The notes: a model not told the origin generated them from the sequence alone. Positions 22,613 through 32,059 are shown, counted from the stretch's first letter. The stretch is DNA of 43,457 nucleotides from Candidatus Sulfopaludibacter sp. (GCA_031292755.1 JARLGM010000042.1:1-43457), one strand, 5' to 3'. Numbers and translations are program-made.

Positions 22613-22664
22613 TTGACAGCGTCCGTTATATTGACTGCCGGGAAAAGTCCTGCGGGTACTTGAC
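22613..22664. repeat. Three TTGAC repeats in the luxR/DUF1592 intergenic region
   Basis: TTGAC occurs at 22613, 22631 and 22660, 18 and 29 bp apart, upstream of the LuxR gene. They may be -35 elements or protein sites; too short to be sure. The remainder of 22562-22865 holds the promoter below and no convincing gene. Confidence 0.25.
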
Positions 22665-22823
22665 CCGGCATACCCAATGGTCTAGGGGAGCGGATGAATA
22701 CGAAAGTTAACCGTGGGAAGCGACCCTTCCCTTCCGCGTACGCCGCACTGCGCATACAACAAGCTTTTCGGACGAAGGAGTGCGAATTTAGGCGCCAGAT
22801 TGCAGCCGGTGCGCACCCCACTG

Positions 22824-22829
22824 TATAAT
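22824..22829 (+). promoter_or_regulatory. -10 element for the DUF1592/DUF1552 operon
   Basis: Perfect TATAAT, 36 nt before the ATG at 22866, with a weak -35 TTGCAG (22800-22805) 18 nt upstream. The leader carries GGAGAG at 22857-22862. Confidence 0.5.
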
Positions 22830-22865
22830 TGTCACAACTGTTGCTGCGAGCACTCTGGAGAGTTA

Positions 22866-25800
22866 ATGCGACGCTGTGCCCCGATAGCCGCGTGTGTGAT
22901 TTCCCTGATCCCGGCGGTCCATGCCGCCGCTCCCGATCTCGACCGGCAGTTCGCGCAGACCGTCCGCCCCACCCTCGCGAAGTATTGTATCGGGTGCCAT
23001 AGTGGATCGAGTCCGGCCGCGCAGCTCGATCTGAAAAGCTACTCCAGCCTGGATGCGGTCATCCGCGATTTCGCCCGCTGGGGCCAGGTGATGGACAAGC
23101 TCACCGCGAAGCAGATGCCGCCCGCAATCGCCCCGCAACCGCCCGATGCCACGCGCCAGGAAGTGATCGATTGGATCAAAGCCGTGCGCACCGGCGAGGC
23201 GCGCAAGACCGCGGGCGATCCGGGCGTGGTGCTGGCGCGGCGCTTGAGCAATGCCGAGTACAACTACACCATTCGCGACCTCACCGGCGTGGACATTCAG
23301 CCCACCCGCGAGTTTCCGGTGGATCCGGATAATCCGGCGGGCTTCGACAATTCGGGTGAATCGCTGACCATGTCCCCCGCGCTCCTCAAAAAGTATCTGC
23401 AGGCCGCGCGCGACGTGAGCGATCACATGGTGCTCACGCCCGACGGATTCAGTTTCGCGGCATATCCGATGCTGGTGGAAACCGATCGCGATAAGTACGC
23501 CATCCAGCGGATCGTGAACTTCTATAAGAGCCAGCCCACTAACTTTACAGATTATTTCGAGGCGGCGTGGCGCTACAAATACCGCGTGGCGCTCGGCAAA
23601 CCTCATGCCACGCTCTTAAGCACGGCACTGGATGCCAAAGTCAGCCCCAAGTATCTGGCGATGGTGTGGCCCATGCTGGAAGAATCGCCCGAAGCGGCCA
23701 AGGCCGAGGTCGGTCCCATCGCCACGCTCCAGACGTTGTGGCGGTACCTGCCCGCACCCGGCGCCGATACCCTGGATGTGCTTCGTGCCCAGTGCGACGA
23801 CATGGCCGCTTTCGTCATCCGCATCCGTAAGGAGACCGGGATGCAGTTTGCCGCTCCCAAAGTGCGCGGCTTGCCGGCCGGATCGCAGGCGCTGCTGGAT
23901 TGGAAGAATCTCCAGTACAGTTTGCACCGCCGGGATTTTGACCGCGCCTCCCTGCGCAACGATACCGGCCCGCCGCCCGTCGTGCCCGTGATCCCGCGTT
24001 ACCCCGGCCTGCACCAGGAAGGCGCGCCCCATTGGGCCGCGCTGATTGCCAGAAGCCGTGCCGCCGATCCCGACCTGGCGGTCCCCGCCGCCGCGCGCAG
24101 CCGTTATGAGGCCGCCTTCGCCCGTTTCGCTCACGTGTTCCCCGACGGCTTCTACGTGCAGGAGCGCGGCCGTTATTTCCCGGACGACTCGCAGGATAAG
24201 GGGCGTCTGCTCAGCGCCGGTTACCACAACGTGATGGGCTACACACGCGACGACGAGGCGCTCCAGGAATTGATCCTCGACGAGAAAGGCGTGGCGCAAC
24301 TGAACCGCCTTTGGGATGAGTTCGATTTCATCGCTGCCCACACGGCTCGCACCTGGGACCAATACTATTTCAACCAGAGCGGCGAGGTGGATGGGAAGGG
24401 CGCCGAAGCCGGCCGCCTCCGCCCGGCGGACAAACCGGTGAACGACAGTTCCGTTATTTTCGGGTTGCGCGACGACTACCTGGCCAAAGCGGCGGCCAAC
24501 CCGGACAACGACCGCATTGCGCCGGAAGCTATCCGCAATCACTTCCAGCGCATCGACGATACGCTGCGCCGCATGGAGAAAATGCACGCGGATGCCGAGC
24601 CGCTGCACCTCGAAGCGCTGCTTAAATTCGCCGCACGCGCCTACCGCCGTCCGCTCACCAGGGCGGAGCGCGACGACCTGTTGGCTTACTATCACACCAT
24701 CCGCGAAAAGGAAGGGCTGTCGCACGAGGACGCCATTCGCGATTGCATCGTCAGCGTGCTCATGTCGCCGGATTTCTGCTACCGCATCGATCTGCTGGAC
24801 GCCCGCACGCCGCAAACAGGGATCGTGAAGACCGCCGGAACCATGGCGGTGCGTCCGCTCTCCGGTTACGCTCTGGCCAGCCGCCTCAGTTATTTCCTCT
24901 GGTCCAGCATGCCCGACCAGGAGTTGCTGGCGCACGCAGCCGCCGGCGACCTGCAAAAGCCGGAAGTCCTGCTGGCCGAAGTTCACCGCTTGATGAAGGA
25001 CCCCAAGGCCGCCGGGTTCGCCACCGAATTCGGCGGCAACTGGCTGGAGTTCCGCCACTTCGACCAGATCAACACGGTGGATCGCGAGCGCTTCCCCAGC
25101 TTTACCCCGGAACTGCGCGACGCCATGTTCCAGGAACCCATCCGCCTGATCGAAGACGCGGTACACAACAATCGCTCCGTCCTGGACCTGCTGTACGGCA
25201 ATTATACGTTCGTCAATCCGGTGCTGGCCAAACACTACGGCATGAATGCGGTACAGGGTGATAACGATACCTGGGTGCGGGTGGACAACGCCGCACAATA
25301 CCAGCGCGGCGGCCTGCTGCCGATGGCTGTGTTCCTCACCGAGAACTCGCCCGGCCTCCGCACCAGCCCTGTGAAGCGCGGCCATTGGGTGGTCAAGGAT
25401 GTGCTGGGCGAAGTGATTCCGCCGCCGCCGCCCGTGGTTCCGGAACTGCCGCACGACGAAGCCAAGACCGAACTCTCCGTCCGGGAACTGCTGGCGCAAC
25501 ATAGGGCGAACCCCGTCTGCGCCTCGTGCCACGCGCGCTTCGACGATTACGGCCTGGCGTTTGAGAATTACGGCCCGGTGGGTGACGCCCGCGCCAAAGA
25601 TCTGGGCGGCCGGACCGTGGATACCAAGGTGTCCTTTCCCGGCGGATTCACGGGCGACGGATTCCAGGCCATTCTGGATTACGTCCGCGATCATCGCCAG
25701 AACGAGTATCTCGACAATCTCAGCCGCAAACTGCTGGCTTACGCGCTCAATCGCTCGCTGCAACTCTCCGATGACCTCACCATCGAGCGCATGGACTCGC

Positions 25801-25910
25801 GTCTGGCCGCCGGCGGCTACCGGTTTTCCGAACTGGTGGACACCATCGTTGCCAGTCCTCAGTTCCTGAATCAACGAAGTCCCGAAGCCCTGTTAAGGAA
25901 AGGTGAATAA
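22866..25910 (+). CDS. DUF1587/1595/1592/1588/1585 protein with haem-binding motifs
   Basis: 1014 residues from the ATG at 22866 (Shine-Dalgarno GGAGAG); the longer frame from 22713 has no support. Signal peptide 1-20, then a cytochrome c-like segment with CIGCH (40-44). DUF1587 follows (about 115-180, LARRLSNAEYNYTIRDLTG), then a long insert, DUF1595 (AYRRPLTRAERDDLL), DUF1592 (LASRLSYFLWSSMPD), DUF1588 (FLTENSPGLRTSPVKRG) with a second CASCH (885-889), and DUF1585 (RKLLAYALNRSLQLSDD). This multidomain type is abundant in Planctomycetes and Acidobacteria and nearly always sits beside a DUF1552 protein, as here. It is a periplasmic, probably haem-bearing protein; its substrate is not established. 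Confidence 0.9.
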   Translation: MRRCAPIAACVISLIPAVHAAAPDLDRQFAQTVRPTLAKYCIGCHSGSSPAAQLDLKSYSSLDAVIRDFARWGQVMDKLTAKQMPPAIAPQPPDATRQEVIDWIKAVRTGEARKTAGDPGVVLARRLSNAEYNYTIRDLTGVDIQPTREFPVDPDNPAGFDNSGESLTMSPALLKKYLQAARDVSDHMVLTPDGFSFAAYPMLVETDRDKYAIQRIVNFYKSQPTNFTDYFEAAWRYKYRVALGKPHATLLSTALDAKVSPKYLAMVWPMLEESPEAAKAEVGPIATLQTLWRYLPAPGADTLDVLRAQCDDMAAFVIRIRKETGMQFAAPKVRGLPAGSQALLDWKNLQYSLHRRDFDRASLRNDTGPPPVVPVIPRYPGLHQEGAPHWAALIARSRAADPDLAVPAAARSRYEAAFARFAHVFPDGFYVQERGRYFPDDSQDKGRLLSAGYHNVMGYTRDDEALQELILDEKGVAQLNRLWDEFDFIAAHTARTWDQYYFNQSGEVDGKGAEAGRLRPADKPVNDSSVIFGLRDDYLAKAAANPDNDRIAPEAIRNHFQRIDDTLRRMEKMHADAEPLHLEALLKFAARAYRRPLTRAERDDLLAYYHTIREKEGLSHEDAIRDCIVSVLMSPDFCYRIDLLDARTPQTGIVKTAGTMAVRPLSGYALASRLSYFLWSSMPDQELLAHAAAGDLQKPEVLLAEVHRLMKDPKAAGFATEFGGNWLEFRHFDQINTVDRERFPSFTPELRDAMFQEPIRLIEDAVHNNRSVLDLLYGNYTFVNPVLAKHYGMNAVQGDNDTWVRVDNAAQYQRGGLLPMAVFLTENSPGLRTSPVKRGHWVVKDVLGEVIPPPPPVVPELPHDEAKTELSVRELLAQHRANPVCASCHARFDDYGLAFENYGPVGDARAKDLGGRTVDTKVSFPGGFTGDGFQAILDYVRDHRQNEYLDNLSRKLLAYALNRSLQLSDDLTIERMDSRLAAGGYRFSELVDTIVASPQFLNQRSPEALLRKGE

Positions 25911-25911
25911 T

Positions 25912-27228
25912 ATGATCCCGCGCAAAATCTCCCGGCGAGCCGTTCTTCGCGGCGCCGGCGTCACCATGGCACTCCCCTGGCTGCCATCGCTTCCCGCCTT
26001 TGCCGATACCACCGCGGCGAACCCCACCTTCCCCAAGCGCTTCGCGGTCCTGTTCATGGGCAACGGCATCAATGAGGATCACTGGAGCGCTGAAGGCTCC
26101 GGCCCCGATCTGAAGCTCAATGGCACCCTTTCCATCCTGGAGCCGCTCAAGAGCAAGATCAACGTCATCGACGGCCTGTTTGTAAAGTCGCTGACCGGCC
26201 AGGGCATCCACCCCGCGCAAACGGGAAGCCTGCTCTCGGGCGCGCACATTCAGAAGGGCGCCATCCTTCACTCCGGCGTGAGCGTGGATCAGATGATCGC
26301 CAACACCGTGGGCCAGGATACGCCGCAATCCAGCATCGTGCTGGCGTGTGAGCAGCCCATGACCGGCTACCACGAGACCAACTTCTCGCTGGCCTACAGT
26401 TCGCACATCTCCTGGCAGACGCCCGATTCTCCCGTGCCGGTGGAGGTGTACCCGTCGCTGGCCTTCGACAACCTGTTTGAGAATCGCGGCAGCCTGCGCA
26501 ACATCAGTATTCTCGATCGCGTCCGCGATCGCGCCGAGGTACTGACTACCAAGATCAGTTCCACCGATAAGACCAAGCTCGACGAGTACCTCACCAGCGT
26601 GCGCGAAGTGGAGAAGCGCGTCGACGCCATGCGCAAGACCAAAGACCAGGCGGACGATCAGGCCAGGCTGCGCAATCGCCCCGCCTTCACCATGGAGCGC
26701 CCGGCCAATGGTCTGCCCGAAGATCTCCGGGAACACGCCAGGCTGATGTGCGACATCATCGCCATCGCCTTCCAGACCGACAAGACGCGAGTGGCGTCCC
26801 TGGTCATCGCGCACGATCTTTCGGCCATGTACTATCCGTTCCTGGAAGTGCGCGAAGGCCACCACGCCGCGTCGCACGATAACCTCTCGGCGGGATATGA
26901 GCGCATCGCGCGGTTCCACCTGAGCCAGCTTGCCTACCTTGCCACTAAACTCGACAGCATGCCGGAAGGCGACGGCACCGTGCTGGACCATTCCTGCCTG
27001 ATGTTCCTCTCCAACCTGTGGGCCGGCCGCAAGCACGATAATGCGCGGCTGCCCCTGGTGCTGGCCGGAGGTCTGGGCGGGACGATCCAAACCGGACGCG
27101 CCCTGAACTATCTGAACGATGGGGAAGACAAGCGCAAGATGTGCAGCTTGTATCTCTCGCTCATGGATCGCATGGGCATCAAGCTGGAACAGTTCGGCGA
27201 TTCCGGGACGCGCCTCGAACGGCTGTAA
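25912..27228 (+). CDS. DUF1552 protein with a twin-arginine signal
   Basis: 438 residues from the ATG at 25912, one nt after the upstream stop, with AAGGAAAGG just ahead; a GTG at 25903 is the alternative and overlaps the upstream gene. The N-terminus SRRAVLRGAGVTMALPWLPS is a Tat signal (SRRxxL), so it is exported folded, as expected for a cofactor protein. The body is the DUF1552 fold (FAVLFMGNGINEDHW, LLSGAHIQKG, SVDQMIAN, EVEKRVDAM). The gene pairs with the DUF1592-type protein and both should meet in the periplasm as parts of one system. Function unknown; the domain looks complete. Confidence 0.9.
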   Translation: MIPRKISRRAVLRGAGVTMALPWLPSLPAFADTTAANPTFPKRFAVLFMGNGINEDHWSAEGSGPDLKLNGTLSILEPLKSKINVIDGLFVKSLTGQGIHPAQTGSLLSGAHIQKGAILHSGVSVDQMIANTVGQDTPQSSIVLACEQPMTGYHETNFSLAYSSHISWQTPDSPVPVEVYPSLAFDNLFENRGSLRNISILDRVRDRAEVLTTKISSTDKTKLDEYLTSVREVEKRVDAMRKTKDQADDQARLRNRPAFTMERPANGLPEDLREHARLMCDIIAIAFQTDKTRVASLVIAHDLSAMYYPFLEVREGHHAASHDNLSAGYERIARFHLSQLAYLATKLDSMPEGDGTVLDHSCLMFLSNLWAGRKHDNARLPLVLAGGLGGTIQTGRALNYLNDGEDKRKMCSLYLSLMDRMGIKLEQFGDSGTRLERL

Positions 27229-27231
27229 GCC

Positions 27232-28551
27232 CTACTCGATCGTCTTCTGTTTGCGGAACCAGTCCACGATGATGTCCCGCATCAGACCCACATCGTGCGG
27301 GAACTGCAGGCCCGTCGTCCCCAGATTTTCCGGAGTGCCCTGGTTCGCCGCGGTAAAATCGCTGACCGCCAGGGTGTAGTCCTTGTCGGGATCGATGGTG
27401 CGGCCGGCCACCACCTTCGCCGGCAGGTCGCGGCCCTTGAACGTGCCCACCACCACCCTGTTGTCGAACGGCATGATGTCCCAGATGTGGCGCACCAGCA
27501 ACCGGCCCTGCGGCAGCGTGTCGCGCACGCCGCCCTGGTTCATCCAGGCAAAGTCCGACCCCGTCTCGTCGCGCAGGGCGCGCTCGATCAGTTTCTTGAC
27601 TTCCGCCTTGGTAAACGCCCTTGACGAGACCGCCAGCGGCTGATCCACGCGGGCCGTCACTTCGTCCTCCCAGTGCTTCACCAGCGCGGCCACGTCGGCG
27701 GCCGGCTGAATTTTGGCGGAATCGATCGGCAGCGCCTGCCATTTCCACCAGGCCACCGCCTTCTTTTCGCTGTCCACTTTCAGGTCCAGGCGCCCCAGCT
27801 CCTCGCCATACCCTTTCACCCGCACCACCATGCGATTGTCCTGCGCCACCGCCTGCGCCAGTCCGCCGTGCGCATGGCCGCTTACGATTACGCTGAATTC
27901 CGGCGCCTCGCGCAAGAATCGATTCTCTTCCACCGGCGCGATGTGCGCCAGCAGCACGATGATGTCCGACTTGTCTTTCACCTCGGCCGCATACTTGCGC
28001 GCCGTTTCCAGAAACGGAATGGTGTGCCACTCGCCCAACAGGTTCGGCGTGGTCAGGCTGTTCAGCGTATCGGTCATGGCGCCGATCACCGCCACCCGCA
28101 GTCCATTCACTTTCAGGATCACGTACGGTTTTTCGGTGAACAGGCGGCCCTGCCCGTCCACCACATTGGATGTCACGATGGGGTACTTCGCGGTCTGCAT
28201 GAACTTGCGGACCTGCGGCCAGCCGTAATCGAACTCATGGTTGCCCAGGGTGGAGACATCGAATCCCAGCAGGTTGGCCACCTCGTAGACCGGCAGCCCG
28301 TGAAAGATGGTGGAAACCGGTGTGCCCTGCACCAGGTCGCCGGCATTCAGCAGGATGCACTCGGGGCAGCCCGCGCGCTCCCGCCGGATGGCGGCAGCCA
28401 GGTAAGCGAATCCGCCGTGACCGTTCTCCAGCGGACTGAGCCGGGCGTGCAGATCGTTGGTGTGCAGGATGGTCAGCGAACGGATTTCCGCCGCCGCCGG
28501 AGCGCAGCACAACAGCAGAATTACCAGCGGGCGCCGGATCCAAGACGTCAT
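27232..28551 (-). CDS. UshA-like 5'-nucleotidase/2',3'-cyclic phosphodiesterase
   Basis: 439 residues from the ATG at 28551; the frame is open to 28653 but the signal peptide (RRPLVILLLCCAPAAA) and a -10 7 nt upstream fix this start. The metallophosphatase domain has HTNDLHARL (Asp33, His35), NAGDLVQG (Asp72), LGNHEFDYG (Asn104, His105) and GHAHGG; the C-terminal 5_nucleotid_C domain carries GSDFAWMNQGGVRDTLPQG (as GSDFAWMNQGG) for nucleotide binding and DYTLAVSDF. It hydrolyses external nucleotides or phosphodiesters in the periplasm to salvage phosphate and nucleosides. It is convergent with the DUF1552 gene, 3 nt apart. Somewhat short for UshA (about 550) but both domains are present. Confidence 0.88.
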   Translation of the reverse strand: MTSWIRRPLVILLLCCAPAAAEIRSLTILHTNDLHARLSPLENGHGGFAYLAAAIRRERAGCPECILLNAGDLVQGTPVSTIFHGLPVYEVANLLGFDVSTLGNHEFDYGWPQVRKFMQTAKYPIVTSNVVDGQGRLFTEKPYVILKVNGLRVAVIGAMTDTLNSLTTPNLLGEWHTIPFLETARKYAAEVKDKSDIIVLLAHIAPVEENRFLREAPEFSVIVSGHAHGGLAQAVAQDNRMVVRVKGYGEELGRLDLKVDSEKKAVAWWKWQALPIDSAKIQPAADVAALVKHWEDEVTARVDQPLAVSSRAFTKAEVKKLIERALRDETGSDFAWMNQGGVRDTLPQGRLLVRHIWDIMPFDNRVVVGTFKGRDLPAKVVAGRTIDPDKDYTLAVSDFTAANQGTPENLGTTGLQFPHDVGLMRDIIVDWFRKQKTIE

Positions 28552-28558
28552 ATTCCTG

Positions 28559-28564
28559 ATTGTA
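28559..28564 (-). promoter_or_regulatory. -10 element of a leaderless promoter
   Basis: On the minus strand TACAAT, then 7 nt (CAGGAAT), then the ATG at 28551. The same TACAAT-CAG...AAT-ATG spacing occurs at the DinB gene. Confidence 0.5.
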
Positions 28565-28643
28565 TCCGGGCCACCGTTTTTGTGGAACTTCGCATGCAAA
28601 CCGCGCGAATCAGACTGACTTCCCCTTGGATTCCCTGGGCTTG

Positions 28644-28910
28644 AGGGGATCAAAGTGCGGGGCGGATCGATGGCCGGCGGTCGCTATGAACTGCACCAAC
28701 ATGACCATGGCCGAATTCGCCACACAGTTCCACGACATGGCTGGAGGCTACGTCAACCATCCCATAGTCGATTTGACCGGCCTCAAGGGCGCATACGATT
28801 TCACCATCAAATGCACTGACCGCGGCAGGCTCAGAATGCAGCAGAGCGGCCCCAGCACCGAAGTGAACTCCGGCGACTGGCAGAGGCGCATTCAAGATGT
28901 GAATTGCTAA
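28644..28910 (+). pseudogene. C-terminal fragment of a TIGR03435-family protein
   Basis: From 28686 the frame reads MNCTNMTMAEFATQF, then VNHPIVDLTGLKGAYDF and TIKC, ending at TAA (28908-28910). The TM-xEFA and hPhVDxTGLxGxYDFxhK pattern is the conserved C-terminal region of TIGR03435, a family greatly expanded in Solibacter. Just upstream a different frame gives IKVRGGSMAGGR, which looks like the preceding family residues, implying a frameshift near 28680. The N-terminal 150-odd residues are absent. Recognised by motif only; it is a relic rather than a working gene. Confidence 0.55.
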
Positions 28911-29497
28911 GGTAGTAGTGTCCTTAACCTTGACTTCTTGTGCAGAACGGATCAGTGAGATGGAAGCTGAAATGCATCGTATCACTGGACTGTTTGAATG
29001 CGGAGAGCTTAACCCTGATTAAGGGCGAATACAGTGTTCATCTAAAACACTGGGCCGGTCTACGGGACGAATAGCAAATATAGCAGATGAAGCAACGTAG
29101 AATCTGCAAGTTGCAGATTCTTAAAGCCTATCAAGGTTACCGAATCCCTCTCTCTCCGCCATTTAAGTCATTTATAATGAATAGCTTACATCTGCCAAAT
29201 TGGTTTTCGCCGTGCAATACTGGCGAAACACGGATATCCGTGATGGCGGTACGGCACCTACTCGCTGGACACCATTGTCCGATGGCCGGCCCGCCGCCTG
29301 TCCGATGAGGAACGCATGCGGTTGCATGAGCCCCTGGATCGGCTGGTCCACTGCTCGATGTCAAATCCGTCGCAGCCGCAACGACGCCGAGCCGGACTCC
29401 CGCGCACCATCCGCAAGAAACTTGCCACGTTTGCTCGGAAACTGTCCCGTGAGCGCCGCAGTTTGATGTTTCGAGTCCCGAAATCGCCCGTCTGGCC
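28911..29497. other. Gene-poor, AT-richer island
   Basis: About 590 bp with clearly lower GC (mid-40s percent by eye in 28911-29230) than the flanks and no convincing gene. It holds the 23-bp palindrome at 29099-29121. From about 29242 an open plus frame reads RYGTYSLDTIV, RRLSDEERMRLHEPLDRLV, then a very basic tail and runs under the ybbP gene; this may be a decayed gene end but I do not recognise it. Together with the TIGR03435 fragment this looks like a decayed insertion site. Confidence 0.4.
29099..29121. repeat. 23-bp perfect palindrome
   Basis: Arms AGAATCTGCAA (29099-29109) and TTGCAGATTCT (29111-29121) around a single G: 11-bp perfect arms. Followed by TAAAG with no T-run, so not a standard terminator. 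Could be a regulator site, a replication-slippage product or an insertion-sequence relic. Confidence 0.6.
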
Positions 29498-32059
29498 TTA
29501 CTCTCCTCGCAGAATTTCCAGGGGCTTGCGGCCCAGGATCCGGAAACTGGCGGCCCATCCGGCCGCCGCGGCCACAACGGCGGTCAGCGCGATGGTGATC
29601 CCGCCGGAGAGCGCATCCGGGTGGAATTCGATATCCAGCAACTGTTTGAGCACCAGCGCCGCGAAGCCCGATGCCAGCAGCGTACCCATCGTTCCGGCGA
29701 TGCCGCCCAGCGCCAGAAACTCCACCGAGAAAATCCCGGCGATGCGGTTGCGTGTGGCCCCCAGCGTTTTCAGAATCACCACTTCCCTCATGCGGCGGAA
29801 ACGTGTGCCGGCAATACTGGAGGCCACCATCACGGCGCCGGCCAGAATGGTGAACGCCGATATGAAGCGGATCACCAGTGCGATGCGATCCACCACGTCT
29901 TCCACTATCGCCATGACGTCCGCCATGTTGACCACTGTCACGGTGGGGAAGCGCTGGTACATCACGCGCTGCAGCGCCGGCACATCGGGAGGGCGCACGC
30001 GCGCGCTGCCATAATACACGGCGGGCAATCCGGTAAGCTGCCCGGGACTGAAGATGAATTCGAAGCGCGCGCTCATGCGGATGGCTTCGGTGCGCTGGAT
30101 GCAGGCGACACGCGTCCGCACCGGCCGCTTCCAGATGTCCCACTCGATCAGCGATCCGGTCTTGAGTCGCAGGATGCGAGCGGCTTCCTCGGTGACACAG
30201 GCTTCGGGGTCGCGGTCGCCGGGCGGCCACCAGGCGCCGCTGAGAATCTGGGTTTCAGGCGGCTTGGACTCCATTTCGGTCACCGATCGGGTACGCAGGA
30301 AGCGGCGCCCGAAAGCGCGCAACGGCAGTTGGTCCACGGGCACGCCGTCTATGGCGGTGATGCGCGCCGCCACCGCCTGTGCCACATCCGGCGCCGCGGT
30401 GACACCGGGCTGCGTCAGAATAAAATCGGCCACCGTCTGGCGTTGTGCGCCGGGAATGTCCAGCAGGAAGACGTTGGGCATCCCCGGCGGCGCGCTGCCG
30501 CGAATCTGGCGCACCAGCGCGCTCTGCACCAAAAATACCGTAAGGGTGAACATGACCCCCACGCCCAGCGCGACCACGGCGGATTGCGCCTGGTTGCCCG
30601 GCCGGTAGAGGTTGGCGATGCCGTGGCGAAGCATTCCCGGCAGCCAGGCGGGCGCGTGACGGAGCGCCAGGCGAACGCCGCGCAAGGCCAGCCACGCCGC
30701 CAGCGAAAGCAGCGCCAAGCCGGCGGCCAGGCCCGCGGCGAAGATCGCGCCGGTGCGTACCGCATCGCGGAAGTTGCCTTCGGAGAGAGTGCCTGCCACC
30801 GCGCCGGTGCCCAGCAGGATGAGCGCCCGGACAAAGAAGACCGGCCACAAGAACCGGCGGCCCGGCTTGCTCGCGGACACATCCCGCCGGAAGACTTCCG
30901 CGGGACGGATGGCGCGAATCCCCAGCAGCGGCGGCAAGGTGAATAGCAACGTCACCAGACAGGCGATGGCCACTCCCTGCACCGCGGGCCACGCATCCCA
31001 GGAGGCCGACCCCTGGATGCTGAAATACTTCGCGATCAGCCCGGGGAATGCGGAGGCCACCGCCACGCCCAGCAGCGCCCCCAGGATTCCGCCGCTGAGC
31101 CCCAGCATCAGCGTCTGCGCCGTATAGATGCGGATCACCTGGGCCGAGCGCGCGCCGATGCATTTCATCACCGCGATGGAATCCAGCTTCTGCTGGAGAT
31201 GGCCGTGCATGGCGCTGCCCACGCCCATGGCGCCGATCACCAGCGCGATCAGTCCGATCAGGCTCAGGAAGGTGGTGGCCCGGTCCAGCCCGCGGGTGAT
31301 GATGGGGTGCGTTTCGGTGTAGTCGGCAATGGTGGCTTCGGGAAAATTGTTCTTCAGAATCTGGCGCACTTCGGCCACGCCCGGAGGGCCGGCGGCGGGC
31401 AGGCGGAAAAGGTAGCGCTCGGCGGCGCGGCTGCCCAGGCTGATCAGGCCTGTGCGCTCCAGCCCTTCGCGGGTAATCATCACGCGCGGGCCCACGTTGA
31501 GGCTGCCGGTCATGCGGTCGGGTTCGGAAGTCACCACGCCGGCGATCCGGAAATCCTGCCCGCCCAGGTGGAGCGTGTCACCGGTTTTTACTTTCAGACG
31601 CACCAGCAGATCGTCGGACACCACCACGGATTGGGCCTTGAGCGCGTCGCGGAAGGGCAGCGGCGGATCCAGCTTCACCGCGCCGTAATACGGATAGGCC
31701 GCCGGATCGACGGCTTTGACCGACGTCAGCACCGGGTCTTCGGCGGCCGCGGAAGAGGCCATGGTGACGGTCTCGGTGATCCAGGTGTGCTGGACGCCGC
31801 GGAGCGCCAGGTCCTGCAGCACGGCGTCCTGCTCGCTGGTGGGCAGGGCGAAGACGCGCAGCGACATGTCGCCCGCCATCAGGGTACGGGCTTCGCGCAG
31901 CAGCATGTGGCGGAACGCACTCCCGAAACTGCGCACGCCGGTAAGCGAACCGACTCCGATGGCCACGGCCAGCACCACGAACAGGAATCGCGACCGGGAC
32001 GCGCGCATTTCCCGCCACGCTATGCGAATGGCCACGCGCCAGGGAAGCTGGCGGTTCAT
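29498..32059 (-). CDS. ybbP: YbbP-like ABC transporter permease (FtsX family)
   Basis: 853 residues from the ATG at 32059; the open frame continues upstream but that part is antisense to or overlaps ybbA and tesA. Topology: one N-terminal helix (RFLFVVLAVAIGVGSLTG), a large periplasmic domain, an FtsX block (about 255-390), central helices around 430-520, a second periplasmic region and a final FtsX block ending ILGRKPLEILRGE. E. coli YbbP is 804 residues with the same layout. The ATG overlaps the stop of the ATPase gene (ATGA), so they are translationally coupled and form one transporter. The substrate is unproven; linkage to a TesA-like lysophospholipase/thioesterase suggests lipids or lipoproteins. 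Confidence 0.9.
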   Translation of the reverse strand: MNRQLPWRVAIRIAWREMRASRSRFLFVVLAVAIGVGSLTGVRSFGSAFRHMLLREARTLMAGDMSLRVFALPTSEQDAVLQDLALRGVQHTWITETVTMASSAAAEDPVLTSVKAVDPAAYPYYGAVKLDPPLPFRDALKAQSVVVSDDLLVRLKVKTGDTLHLGGQDFRIAGVVTSEPDRMTGSLNVGPRVMITREGLERTGLISLGSRAAERYLFRLPAAGPPGVAEVRQILKNNFPEATIADYTETHPIITRGLDRATTFLSLIGLIALVIGAMGVGSAMHGHLQQKLDSIAVMKCIGARSAQVIRIYTAQTLMLGLSGGILGALLGVAVASAFPGLIAKYFSIQGSASWDAWPAVQGVAIACLVTLLFTLPPLLGIRAIRPAEVFRRDVSASKPGRRFLWPVFFVRALILLGTGAVAGTLSEGNFRDAVRTGAIFAAGLAAGLALLSLAAWLALRGVRLALRHAPAWLPGMLRHGIANLYRPGNQAQSAVVALGVGVMFTLTVFLVQSALVRQIRGSAPPGMPNVFLLDIPGAQRQTVADFILTQPGVTAAPDVAQAVAARITAIDGVPVDQLPLRAFGRRFLRTRSVTEMESKPPETQILSGAWWPPGDRDPEACVTEEAARILRLKTGSLIEWDIWKRPVRTRVACIQRTEAIRMSARFEFIFSPGQLTGLPAVYYGSARVRPPDVPALQRVMYQRFPTVTVVNMADVMAIVEDVVDRIALVIRFISAFTILAGAVMVASSIAGTRFRRMREVVILKTLGATRNRIAGIFSVEFLALGGIAGTMGTLLASGFAALVLKQLLDIEFHPDALSGGITIALTAVVAAAAGWAASFRILGRKPLEILRGE

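Noticed and set aside
22694..22828. 44-residue frame (starts MNTKVNRGKR) before the DUF1592 gene
   Set aside because: Weak, close-spaced ribosome site, basic low-complexity composition, and its end overlaps the TATAAT promoter; no support.
23616..25874. 752-codon minus-strand frame under the DUF1592-type gene
   Set aside because: Antisense shadow with His/Gln/Arg-rich content and no motifs.
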